18,958 nucleotides of DNA, taken from NCBI GenBank assembly GCA_034429275.1, contig DAOUFU010000014.1, positions 1-18,958 of the forward strand, given 5' to 3'. This DNA is from DAOUFU01 sp034429275 (lineage in GTDB: Bacteria; Chloroflexota; Anaerolineae; Aggregatilineales; Aggregatilineaceae). The translations under genes and the position numbers were made by a program. The notes beneath the pieces are model-generated. The model was not told the DNA's origin and did not search any database. It saw nothing but the letters and a program-made list of their open reading frames with translations. Shown piece after piece: positions 1 through 6,936 of the stretch (the stretch's first letter is position 1; each line of letters starts with the position of its first letter).

Positions 1-800
1 GACAGGTGGTTGCCCACCAGGGTATCGGTAAGCTGGCTCAGCGCCCAGCCGAGATAACCGCCGCCGCCGCCTTCGCGCGCCAGAGCCCGCGGTTCGGGGT
101 CGTTTGCCATCAGGTGCAGCAAGGCAGTGAACGCTACAAACGCGACTTCGAGCGCGGCTGTACGAGTCCAGCCCGGTTCAAACGAGGTGCCGAATTTAGG
201 CAGCAGCAGTGTGATCCCCGCAGCCAACAGCCCAAGACCCACCACGTAGGCTGCGCCACCAAAAATCTGCCGGGCAATGGTGGAAATGCGGATCGAGAGC
301 ACTGCTTCAGATGTCGTGTTGACGAGGGCGGTTAGCAACACCACACCCATCACAATGAGCAGAATCGCCCCTAGCTCGGCGGTCCACGAGGGAAGTTTCT
401 GGGCCATCCGACGCCAAAGCGCTGGATCGGTCAGCGTTTTGATGAGCGCAAATGTGCCGCGGAAAAGCCGCTTTGCAGAGCTTTCCCACCGCGCAATGTC
501 GGGTCGCGGCATGGTCGGGCGCTGCCGTGCAGGGGATTTGGTCGCTGACCCGGCGCGCGGTTTGGGCGTGCTGTTTGTTTTGCGCGCAGAAGCAGCCGGT
601 GCGGTAGAGGCTTTGGCTGATGCACCGCGTCGGGTCTGCGGCGGCTGAGTGGCGCTGTTTGCGCCACGCGCACCCGTCTTCTGCTCTGGAGAGCGAGAGG
701 TGGACTTGGGCGCAGACGGGGCCTTTGGGGTCTTGGGGTCCGGCGGGCTTTTTCGCGTTGAAGCAGAACGACCGCCTTTGGTAGTCTCCCTATCAGCCAT
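1..800 (-). CDS. ftsK: DNA translocase FtsK/SpoIIIE family, N-terminal part (truncated by window edge)
   Basis: Reading the minus strand from the ATG at 800 gives an open frame of 266 codons that leaves the window at position 1, so the motor and gamma domains are not visible. Residues 1-100 form a disordered Ser/Thr/Pro/Ala/Lys-rich tail starting MADRETTKGG. Hydrophobic segments follow at about 142-162, 180-200 and 216-232, then the glycine-rich stretch GGGGGYLGWALSQL (245-258), which resembles the opening of the last transmembrane helix in FtsK/SpoIIIE membrane domains. FtsK pumps DNA at the division septum and aids chromosome dimer resolution. The family call rests on this membrane-domain pattern; the ATPase is unseen. 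The ribosome site upstream of the ATG is weak (AGAGAG about 9 nt away). It is transcribed divergently from the response regulator, from the promoter at 955-983. Confidence 0.72.
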   Translation of the reverse strand, partial: MADRETTKGGRSASTRKSPPDPKTPKAPSAPKSTSRSPEQKTGARGANSATQPPQTRRGASAKASTAPAASARKTNSTPKPRAGSATKSPARQRPTMPRPDIARWESSAKRLFRGTFALIKTLTDPALWRRMAQKLPSWTAELGAILLIVMGVVLLTALVNTTSEAVLSIRISTIARQIFGGAAYVVGLGLLAAGITLLLPKFGTSFEPGWTRTAALEVAFVAFTALLHLMANDPEPRALAREGGGGGYLGWALSQLTDTLVGNHL

Positions 801-954
801 CAATCATCACTCTCTGGTATCTCGTATCGATTTGGTAGGCGCAGCCTGTGTACATCGGGATGGCGCGCCGGCGAAGGCGATCGATGATACCCCGAATTGG
901 ATTGCCAATCGATCACGCCGCCTGTTGATCCTATCATTTGTGAGCAGTGTGTTT

Positions 955-983
955 ACTATAACATAGTGGTCTTTTACCGTGAA
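955..983 (-). promoter_or_regulatory. Sigma70 extended -10 promoter for ftsK
   Basis: Read on the minus strand, TTCACG (983-978) and TATAGT (960-955) are separated by 17 nt, with TGT directly before the -10 (extended -10 TGnTATAGT). The -35 matches the consensus at 4 of 6 positions and the -10 at 5 of 6. The predicted start is near 948, giving an ftsK leader of about 150 nt. Called by eye; no transcript data. Confidence 0.5.
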
Positions 984-1051
984 GTCTGGATTTGCATAGT
1001 TTAGCACGCATGTTCCGTCTGGGCCAGTTCGTGATTCTTGCGCAATGTGGG

Positions 1052-1080
1052 TTCAGATGGGGGCGGGCATGTGTTATAAT
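1052..1080 (+). promoter_or_regulatory. Sigma70 extended -10 promoter for the response regulator operon
   Basis: TTCAGA (1052-1057), a 17-nt spacer, then a perfect TATAAT (1075-1080) preceded by TGT (extended -10). Transcription would start near 1087, which rules out the upstream ATG at 1045 as the response-regulator start and leaves a leader of about 90 nt. It faces away from the ftsK promoter at 955-983. The two start sites lie about 140 bp apart. Nothing else coding is visible in 801-1176. Confidence 0.65.
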
Positions 1081-1176
1081 GCGCCCGGTCCGAGCGGTGT
1101 TACGTTAGAATCAGTGTTGTGCAACGGTTGTGCCGATCGAGTCCGGACAGGTGGATGTCAGGGAGTGGAATGTGTG

Positions 1177-1620
1177 ATGGATAGTTTGCCAGGGAAGACA
1201 ACTGCCGATGGTGCCCAGGACCACCCTCGGCCAACTCATACCGTGTTGATTATCGAGGATACGCTTGAACTGGCTGAAATCATGCAGGCCACTCTGGAGC
1301 GGATCAACATGCGTGTGTTTCATGCCACGCATGGGACCAGGGCTTTGGAGTTGTTCGAGGCCGAACCGCCCGACCTAGTGCTGCTCGATATTGCGCTGCC
1401 GGATACGACCGGTTGGAAGGTGTTGGACACGATTCGTGAGCAGCAGCGCGGCGGTACAGGCCCCAAAGTCATCGTCATCACGGCCTATGGTGATCCGGCT
1501 AATCGCTTGATGGGGAAACTTCAGGGTATTCACAGCTATTTGATCAAGCCGCTCAAACCTGACGAAGTAGAACGCACGGTTCGAGAAGTCCTGGGCCTCG
1601 CCGCCGATCAAAAATCATGA
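1177..1620 (+). CDS. Stand-alone response regulator receiver (CheY-like)
   Basis: A 147-residue protein that is almost entirely one REC domain (about residues 21-141). Acidic-pocket residues E27 and D28 are in VLIIEDT, the phosphoacceptor is D71 in LVLLDIALPD, the switch Thr is T102 in VITAYGD, and the conserved Lys is K124 in YLIKPLK. No output domain follows, so it should act by protein-protein contact or as a phosphorelay intermediate; no histidine kinase lies in the window. I start at ATG 1177 because the promoter places the transcript start near 1087 and GGAG sits at 1162-1165. The adjacent in-frame GTG at 1174 has slightly better spacing (8 nt) and is equally possible. The stop overlaps the next start (ATGA), suggesting translational coupling with the TPR protein, a candidate partner. 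Confidence 0.88.
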   Translation: MDSLPGKTTADGAQDHPRPTHTVLIIEDTLELAEIMQATLERINMRVFHATHGTRALELFEAEPPDLVLLDIALPDTTGWKVLDTIREQQRGGTGPKVIVITAYGDPANRLMGKLQGIHSYLIKPLKPDEVERTVREVLGLAADQKS

Positions 1621-3062
1621 GTCGATCTGCAACCAGGTGGACCTGGCGCGCTGTCGGCGTTCTGGGCGGCCATCTGATCGCTCTCTTTGTGGTCTTAACG
1701 CTGATTCCGCCAACCCCTGCGGCTGAGCGCATCGCTCGCTGGATGGAGGCGGGCGATCGGGCTGCCATGAACGGCCAGTTCGCCCTGGCTCAAGAGCATT
1801 ATGCGCGCCTGCTCAAACTAGGCCCCAAAGGGGCAATTGTTGCCTATGAGCGGTTGGCATCGGCGAGCCTGGTGGCTGAGAATTATGATTTGGCCCGTGT
1901 GTATCTCTATGCCGCTGCCTCAGCCGATGGCTGGACAGCCAACCGCCGCGAACAACTGCGGTTCATCCTCGATCATGGCACGCCCTCCGGGTTGAGTTCC
2001 GCGTTACTCTATGCTGCGCTGGATCGTTATCAGGCTGATCCGTTTCTCTTGAGCCAGATAGCTCACCAGCAAATCGATCACCATGCCTGGGATGAGCTTG
2101 AAAAAACACTGGATCAATGGTTAGCTCTGGAGCCGGAGAACGGTAACGCACTCTACTGGATGGGGCAGCTTTTGGCTCCTGTTGATCCGGTCAAAGCGCG
2201 AGAGATATTGGCGCAGGTGTCATCCGATGATACCTGGGGTGAGCGAGCAGCAATCGTGCGGCAATCCCTGGAGGGTTATGGTACGTTGCCCTTGACCGAA
2301 GCTCATACCCGCCTGGGCGTGGCACTGGTCGGTCTGTATGAGTGGGCGTTTGCCGAACGAGCACTGCAACTGGCTGTCGAGGTGAACGCCCTCAATCCAA
2401 CGGCATTGGCTTACCTTGGTTTGGCACGCGACCAGCAAGGTCGCGATGGACTGCCCTCGATTCAGGCGGCGCTGTCGCTTTCGCCCAACGACCCGGTGTT
2501 GCATTACATTGCAGGCCTGCATTGGCGGCGTGCCGGTGACGACAAAGCGGCATTTGACTCGTTTAGCCAGGCCTACTGGCTGGATCCGGCCAATCCCGCC
2601 CTGGCAGCCGAAGCCGCGATCTCTTTGGAGCGTGTGGGGCGACTGGACGAGGCGGTCGGGTGGTACCGACAGGCGGTTACGCTCGCTCCGACCGATTCCC
2701 GGTGGGCGAGTCTGCTGGCCGCATTCTACGCTGATAATGGCTACGATCTTGAGGGTGACGGCCTGCGATATATCGAAGAGATCGCCGGAAAAGCTACAGA
2801 GGATGCCGATCTTCAGATCAGTCTCGGTTGGGCGTATTATCAAGTCGGGCGGTACGATCGTGCGCGTGAAGTGTTGAGCGCTGCTTTGGCTCGCGATCCG
2901 TCCAGCGGCCGCGGTTGGTATTACTGGGGCGTGCTGCTTGCACGGAGCGGCGATATCCAGGCGGCACGAACTGCTTATGAGGCGGCGGTGAGTCGTCCGG
3001 ATTCGGAATTCGCCGTGCTGGCATCGCGCGCTTTGGAGCGGCTGGGCGATGCTTCACCCTGA
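1617..3062 (+). CDS. Membrane-anchored TPR-repeat protein
   Basis: 481 residues. An uncleaved signal-anchor-like helix (about 12-30, VGVLGGHLIALFVVLTLI) follows an Arg-containing N-terminus, so the rest is probably outside the cytoplasmic membrane. Degenerate tetratricopeptide repeats follow: one near 42-75 (AMNGQFALAQEHYARLLKLGP), others near 165-200, and a clear run from about 230 to 478, including LHYIAGLHWRRAGDDKAAF, LERVGRLDEAVGWYRQAV, LGWAYYQVGRYDRAREVL and YYWGVLLARSGDIQAARTAY. TPR arrays are scaffolds for protein assemblies; no enzymatic motif is visible. It shares a 4-nt overlap with the receiver gene and is followed after 81 nt by a membrane protein with a sugar-binding-type domain. 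A role in envelope or division assembly is possible but not shown. Confidence 0.8.
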   Translation: MSRSATRWTWRAVGVLGGHLIALFVVLTLIPPTPAAERIARWMEAGDRAAMNGQFALAQEHYARLLKLGPKGAIVAYERLASASLVAENYDLARVYLYAAASADGWTANRREQLRFILDHGTPSGLSSALLYAALDRYQADPFLLSQIAHQQIDHHAWDELEKTLDQWLALEPENGNALYWMGQLLAPVDPVKAREILAQVSSDDTWGERAAIVRQSLEGYGTLPLTEAHTRLGVALVGLYEWAFAERALQLAVEVNALNPTALAYLGLARDQQGRDGLPSIQAALSLSPNDPVLHYIAGLHWRRAGDDKAAFDSFSQAYWLDPANPALAAEAAISLERVGRLDEAVGWYRQAVTLAPTDSRWASLLAAFYADNGYDLEGDGLRYIEEIAGKATEDADLQISLGWAYYQVGRYDRAREVLSAALARDPSSGRGWYYWGVLLARSGDIQAARTAYEAAVSRPDSEFAVLASRALERLGDASP

Positions 3063-3072
3063 CAAGCGCCGA

Positions 3073-3101
3073 TGGAGAGATGGCCCTATTGGCATTATGA
3101 T
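3073..3101 (+). promoter_or_regulatory. Possible internal promoter upstream of the LamG-like membrane protein
   Basis: TGGAGA (3073-3078), a 17-nt spacer and TATGAT (3096-3101), in the 81-nt gap after the TPR gene. The -35 matches 4 of 6 positions and the -10 matches 5 of 6. It could let the membrane protein, mtaB and HIT genes be expressed apart from the receiver. Weak evidence. Confidence 0.33.
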
Positions 3102-3117
3102 GGGGAATGGCCCCATC
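3099..3117 (+). other. Perfect 7-bp hairpin in the TPR / membrane protein gap
   Basis: GATGGGG (3099-3105) pairs perfectly with CCCCATC (3111-3117) around a 5-nt loop AATGG. No U-tract follows, so it is not a canonical intrinsic terminator. It overlaps the candidate -10 at 3096-3101 and would sit near the 5' end of a transcript from that promoter, or act as a processing or stability stem in a longer message. Confidence 0.4.
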
Positions 3118-3143
3118 TATCATGAGCAGAGGTTTCCGGTACA

Positions 3144-4586
3144 ATGACGGAGCAAATCAAGCCTTTTGTGCGCATTGATGATACAGAGCCGGAAGGCGGC
3201 TTGGGCGCGGCTGAACAAGATCGGTGGCCCCAGATCATGTATTGGCTCCGCATGCACTTCTGGCTAGTCGGGGTTGTGCTGTTTTTGGCCATGGTGGGAT
3301 TGATCGGATCATCGTATGGCGAATTCGACAACGTGACGATCACCGGGCGGCTGGGTTTGCGCTTCGTTCGTGATATCTATGCCCCGGAAATCCAGAAAAA
3401 ACTGCTGCTTGCGATCATGATCGGTGCGGGCAGCCTGTTCTGCCTGCACACCAGCGCTCTGATCGCGGGGCGGCGGCGGGGAGCAGTGGTATGGTCGCGG
3501 GGTGCGGCGCTGATCGCTGCTGTCGGGTTCGTGCCAGGTGTGATTGTGTGGCAGGCTGCAGGGCGATTAACTGAGTATGAATCGATGGTCGCTGAAGTGC
3601 TGGCCGATTTTCCCTGGGCGGTGCGCCTTCTGGCAGCTCTGCTGATCGCTCAATCGGTGCTGGCATTGGCGTATCAGATCATCTTGAGTCTCCCCAGAGT
3701 GACCCAATTCCACAAGCAACACACTCGCGAGGTATCGATCACAGGGCGGATTGCGCGTGTACTTGTCGTGGCCAGCTTGATAGCTGCGCTGATGTCCGGT
3801 GTTGTGCTGGGCGTGCTGACTGATTGGCTGTATGAACTGCCAGCGGCGGCTGCCGAGCCGGGTGAAGTGATCTATGCTACGTCGTTTGACGGTTATGCCG
3901 ATGATTGGGACCGCTTTCAGGGACGCGATCGGGCAGAAATTCAACCCTCCGGCGAGTTTGGGCTGCTGGCAGAAAATGCCGAATCTCCGGCGGTGACAGG
4001 CGGTGCGCTGGTTATCACCTATGGGACGCCCATTGCTGGGGGGATTGCGTGGTCGTCGCTGGACCGGGTGGTGCGCGATTTTGACCTGCGAGTGACTGCG
4101 CAGCAGGTAAGCGGTCCGTATGATCAGAACCAGTTTGGGGTGATTTTTCGCTACCGCGATGAAGGGAACTTCTACGTATTTCGTATCACCAGTGATGGAT
4201 GGTACAAGCTGGCGAAAGTGACCGATGGCGTAGAAGAAATCGTCAGCGACTGGGGCCAGTCTGATGCTATCCATGTGAGCGAAATGAGTTCCGGCGGGGA
4301 AATGGCTCACCGGCCCAATGTTATTCGCATTATGGGCAAGGGGGATCGATTCCGCTTTTGGGTTAATGGGCAGGCACTGCCACTTTGTTTGCGTGGCTCG
4401 AACGCGGTGAGTATGTGGTCTGCTCCTGGCCAGTGCTTTACATCAGAACTGGTCGATGAATACGTCGATTCTGCGCTGGGCCAGGGGCAGATTGCGCTGG
4501 CGGCGGGCACACTGGACGGCAGCGCGGTGACGGTGGCGTTTGACGATCTGGTTATTGTTGGACCTGGTCAAAACACTGCCAAATGA
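3144..4586 (+). CDS. Membrane protein with C-terminal extracytoplasmic LamG/concanavalin-like domain
   Basis: 480 residues in two halves. Residues 1-230 hold five probable transmembrane helices (about 39-57, 87-108, 118-138, 160-182, 203-227). The basic loops AGRRRG (108-113) and the stretch near 185-202 fit a positive-inside topology that puts the C-terminus outside. Residues 241-478 look like a jelly-roll of the LamG/DUF1080 type: YATSFDGYADDW, then FGVIFRYRDEGNFYVFRITSD, then VIRIMGKGDRFRFWVNG and VAFDDLVIVG, the usual strand pattern for reporting a lectin-like fold. The likely role is sensing or binding carbohydrate or another envelope ligand; no catalytic residues stand out. AGAGG at 3128-3132 lies 11 nt before the ATG. 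mtaB follows after 19 nt. Confidence 0.75.
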   Translation: MTEQIKPFVRIDDTEPEGGLGAAEQDRWPQIMYWLRMHFWLVGVVLFLAMVGLIGSSYGEFDNVTITGRLGLRFVRDIYAPEIQKKLLLAIMIGAGSLFCLHTSALIAGRRRGAVVWSRGAALIAAVGFVPGVIVWQAAGRLTEYESMVAEVLADFPWAVRLLAALLIAQSVLALAYQIILSLPRVTQFHKQHTREVSITGRIARVLVVASLIAALMSGVVLGVLTDWLYELPAAAAEPGEVIYATSFDGYADDWDRFQGRDRAEIQPSGEFGLLAENAESPAVTGGALVITYGTPIAGGIAWSSLDRVVRDFDLRVTAQQVSGPYDQNQFGVIFRYRDEGNFYVFRITSDGWYKLAKVTDGVEEIVSDWGQSDAIHVSEMSSGGEMAHRPNVIRIMGKGDRFRFWVNGQALPLCLRGSNAVSMWSAPGQCFTSELVDEYVDSALGQGQIALAAGTLDGSAVTVAFDDLVIVGPGQNTAK

Positions 4587-4605
4587 AGGGTGTGAAAGAG
4601 AACTG

Positions 4606-5901
4606 ATGAGGGTCTATCTTGAATCAACGGGCTGCCGCTTGAACCAGAGTGAGATCGAGATGTTGGCCAGCCAGTTCCGCCAGGCCGGGCATCGGATCGT
4701 CATGGCAGCAGACGAGGCCGATCTGTTCGTGGTCAACACCTGTGCAGTTACGAGCGAGGCGACACGTTCCAGCCGGATGATGATTCGACGCCTGCATCGA
4801 GCGAACGAAAGCGCACAGGTGGTCGCTACCGGTTGTTATGCACACCTGTCGCCAGAAGTGGTCGGTGGGCTGCCCGGTGTAAGCCGGGTGGTGAATAACC
4901 TGGACAAAGATCGGTTGGTGCCTATCGTTTTACAAGGATCGCCGAATGCGAGCGAAGATTTCGAGCGAGAGCCGCTGGATCGGGAATTCATCCCTGGGGC
5001 TATGGGGCGTACTCGCGCGTTCGTCAAAGTTCAGGATGGGTGCGATAACCGGTGTACCTTCTGCGTGACCACCATTGCACGCGGCGCGGCGCGAAGCCGC
5101 CCGCCGGGTGAGGTGGTGCGCGAAATCCAGGCCCTGGCAGAGAATGGCTATCAAGAGATCGTGCTGACGGGGGTACACCTGGGTGCATACGGCCACGACT
5201 GGCGCGACCGACGAGGCTTGATGACCCTGGTAAGCACCATCCTGGAGCAAACGACGATTCCGAGGGTGCGCCTGTCTTCGTTGGAACCCTGGGACCTGAC
5301 TGCCGAGTTCTTCCAATTATGGGAGAACCCACGCCTGGGGCGTCACCTGCATTTACCGCTGCAAAGCGGGTGCGATGCCACTCTTCGGCGGATGGCGCGG
5401 CGTACCTCCCAGACGTCTTTTGGTGCGTTGGTCGAGACGGCGCGGTCTCAGATTCCCGACCTGGCGGTCAGCACCGATGTCATTGTTGGATTTCCTGGCG
5501 AGACGGATGAGGAATTTGAGCAGAGTCTGGCGTTCGTGCGAGCAATGGAATTCATGAAGCTGCACGTGTTTCGCTTTTCGCCTCGTCCGGGGACGGTGGC
5601 GGCGCGGATGTCGGGGCAGGTCGCTGAAGAGGTCAAACGAGAGCGATCCGCTCGAATGCTGGCTCAGTCTGATGATGATGCGGCCCGATTTTACGCCCGG
5701 TTCATTGGCCGGGAAATGGCGGTGCTCTGGGAGCAAATCAGCGGGGCGACAGAAGACGGATATGCCAATTCGGGACTGACGGATAATTATATCCGCGTAG
5801 ATATGAACTTTCCGGCAGTGCTAACCAATACGATCAGCCCGGTCAGGCTGGCAGGACTTACAGATCGAGGACTGCGAGCAGAACCTGTAACTGTACGGTG
5901 A
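4606..5901 (+). CDS. mtaB: tRNA (t6A37)-methylthiotransferase MtaB-type radical SAM enzyme
   Basis: 431 residues in the three-domain layout of methylthiotransferases. The N-terminal UPF0004 domain carries the auxiliary cluster cysteines C10 (STGCRLNQSE), C46 (VVNTCAVTSEA) and C77 (VATGCYA). The radical SAM core has C146-x3-C150-x2-C153 (QDGCDNRCTFC). A TRAM-type RNA-binding C-terminus spans about 365-430. The TGCRLNQ motif and the NTCAVT signature fit the MtaB/YqeV branch, which converts t6A37 to ms2t6A37 in tRNAs reading ANN codons; MiaB and RimO are less likely. I use ATG 4606 (MRVYLEST), which places the first cysteine at residue 10 and has GAAAGAG 5 nt upstream; a longer frame back to 4540 would overlap the preceding gene. 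The stop is followed by the HIT gene. Confidence 0.9.
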   Translation: MRVYLESTGCRLNQSEIEMLASQFRQAGHRIVMAADEADLFVVNTCAVTSEATRSSRMMIRRLHRANESAQVVATGCYAHLSPEVVGGLPGVSRVVNNLDKDRLVPIVLQGSPNASEDFEREPLDREFIPGAMGRTRAFVKVQDGCDNRCTFCVTTIARGAARSRPPGEVVREIQALAENGYQEIVLTGVHLGAYGHDWRDRRGLMTLVSTILEQTTIPRVRLSSLEPWDLTAEFFQLWENPRLGRHLHLPLQSGCDATLRRMARRTSQTSFGALVETARSQIPDLAVSTDVIVGFPGETDEEFEQSLAFVRAMEFMKLHVFRFSPRPGTVAARMSGQVAEEVKRERSARMLAQSDDDAARFYARFIGREMAVLWEQISGATEDGYANSGLTDNYIRVDMNFPAVLTNTISPVRLAGLTDRGLRAEPVTVR

Positions 5902-5918
5902 TGGGAGATGGACCTGCG

Positions 5919-6260
5919 ATGGCATGTGTGTTTTGTGAAATAGCGAATGGGCATCGTCCGGCTCAGGTTGTGTACGAAGATGATCGAGCGATTGCTTTTC
6001 GTGATGTCAACCCACAAGCTCCGGTGCATATTTTGGTCATTCCGCGCGAACACATCGTTGGTCCGGCAGAGGTAGGCCCGGCACAGGAAACAGTGATCGG
6101 CCACCTGGTAGCTGTCGCGGCACAGGTGGCACAGTCCGAAGGTTTTTCTGCCGATGGCTACCGATTGGTGATGAACCAGGGCCGGAATGGGGGACAGTCG
6201 GTCTTCCATCTGCACCTGCACATATTGGCTGGTCGGCGGATGTTGTGGCCGCCGGGGTAG
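5919..6260 (+). CDS. HIT-family (HinT-like) nucleotide hydrolase
   Basis: 113 residues, the usual size for bacterial HinT proteins. It opens with the typical MACVFCEIANG and contains NPQAPVHILVIPREHI and the histidine triad HLHLH (H97, H99, H101), followed by ILAGRRMLWPPG. HinT enzymes cleave AMP-lysine and other phosphoramidates or related adenylates; the physiological substrate is usually uncertain. In-frame starts at GTG 5898 and ATG 5901 would overlap the mtaB stop. I choose ATG 5919 because it matches the family N-terminus and has GGGAG at 5903-5907. Confidence 0.9.
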   Translation: MACVFCEIANGHRPAQVVYEDDRAIAFRDVNPQAPVHILVIPREHIVGPAEVGPAQETVIGHLVAVAAQVAQSEGFSADGYRLVMNQGRNGGQSVFHLHLHILAGRRMLWPPG

Positions 6261-6275
6261 GGCGTAGGTCTGAGA

Positions 6276-6305
6276 GTGGCAGCAGGGGATGCGCGCGGCT
6301 ATAAT
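6276..6305 (+). promoter_or_regulatory. Sigma70 promoter for yqeY
   Basis: GTGGCA (6276-6281), an 18-nt spacer and a perfect TATAAT (6300-6305) in the 119-nt gap after the HIT gene. The -35 matches 4 of 6 positions. The predicted start is near 6312, just before the stem at 6316-6333. Confidence 0.5.
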
Positions 6306-6315
6306 GCGGGCAGGT

Positions 6316-6333
6316 TGCGAGTGCTGGCTCGCA
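6316..6333 (+). other. Hairpin at the 5' end of the yqeY transcript
   Basis: TGCGAG (6316-6321) pairs with CTCGCA (6328-6333) around the loop TGCTGG. It would lie within the first ~20 nt of an mRNA started at the 6276-6305 promoter, a position typical of 5' stabilising stems. No U-tract follows. Confidence 0.35.
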
Positions 6334-6379
6334 CCAACTCTATGGCAGGATAGATTGATAGCGAACAGAGAGGGACGCC

Positions 6380-6823
6380 TTGCATCTCAAAGAGCAACTC
6401 AACCAGGATTTGAAAACGGCTATGAAGGCCGGTGATGTTCAACGGCGAGAAGCGCTGCGGTTGTTGCTGGCAGCATTGAAACAGGTGGAGGTCGATCAAC
6501 AAAAAGAGCTTTCCTCTGAGGATGCACAGGCCGTGTTGATCAAAGAAGCCAAAAAGCGCCGCGAATCGATTGAGGAAATGACACGCGCCGGGCGCGATGA
6601 ACTGGCCCGACAAGAACAATTCGAGCTAGACCTGATCGAAGCATATCTCCCCAAACAGCTTAGCCGTGCCGATGTCGAGATATTGGCTCGCGAGGCTATC
6701 GCTGAGGTTGGTGCGACCTCTGCTAAGGATACCGGGGCGGTTATGAAGGCGCTGATGCCGCGTGTCAAAGGTCAGGCCGATGGAAAGCTGGTGAATGAGG
6801 TTGTGCGCGATCTGCTGAAATAG
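6380..6823 (+). CDS. yqeY: GatB/YqeY domain protein
   Basis: 147 residues, the normal family length. It starts HLKEQLNQDLKTAMKAGDVQRREALRLLLAALKQVE after a TTG codon and ends DGKLVNEVVRDLLK. YqeY proteins share the helical tail domain of the GatB amidotransferase subunit; a role in tRNA-dependent amidation is suspected, but the molecular function is not settled. The TTG start is supported by the family N-terminus, by AGAGAGGG ending 5 nt upstream (6367-6374), and by the lack of an ATG before residue 15. The middle (residues about 45-85) is highly charged and helical. A terminator-like hairpin follows 70 nt after the stop. Confidence 0.88.
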   Translation: MHLKEQLNQDLKTAMKAGDVQRREALRLLLAALKQVEVDQQKELSSEDAQAVLIKEAKKRRESIEEMTRAGRDELARQEQFELDLIEAYLPKQLSRADVEILAREAIAEVGATSAKDTGAVMKALMPRVKGQADGKLVNEVVRDLLK

Positions 6824-6890
6824 TGTCGTGTAAGCGGATCGGCTCCTTTAGGGTTCGGGCAGGCTGACCCGTAACACAGGACTCCGGTTG

Positions 6891-6921
6891 AGAGCGGGCG
6901 CGGGAGTGCCCGTTTTGATTT
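6891..6921 (+). terminator. Intrinsic terminator / possible attenuator between yqeY and pgpH
   Basis: CGGGC (6895-6899) pairs with GCCCG (6908-6912); the AGAG before it can extend onto the TTTT after it, and the tail reads TTTTGATTT. It ends only a few nt before the pgpH ribosome site (AAGGGGG at 6925-6931), leaving no space for a pgpH promoter downstream. It is therefore either a leaky terminator or an attenuator controlling read-through into pgpH. Confidence 0.6.
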
Positions 6922-6936
6922 CGCAAGGGGGACGTG

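Noticed and set aside
6..648. Plus-strand open frames of 109 and 123 residues
   Set aside because: They lie antisense to the truncated ftsK frame, whose translation shows coherent membrane helices and a family-like glycine-rich segment; the plus-strand products show no recognisable pattern.
1045..1176. Upstream extension of the response regulator to the ATG at 1045
   Set aside because: The extension spans a perfect extended -10 promoter (1052-1080), lacks a ribosome site and adds residues outside the REC fold.
3567..4310. Antisense frame (247 residues) opposite the LamG-like membrane protein
   Set aside because: The plus strand shows membrane helices with positive-inside topology and jelly-roll strands; the antisense product shows nothing recognisable.
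6824..6936. A ydaO-type c-di-AMP riboswitch before pgpH
   Set aside because: Attractive by context, but the conserved ydaO sequence elements are not visible and the leader is short; reported only as a possible attenuator.
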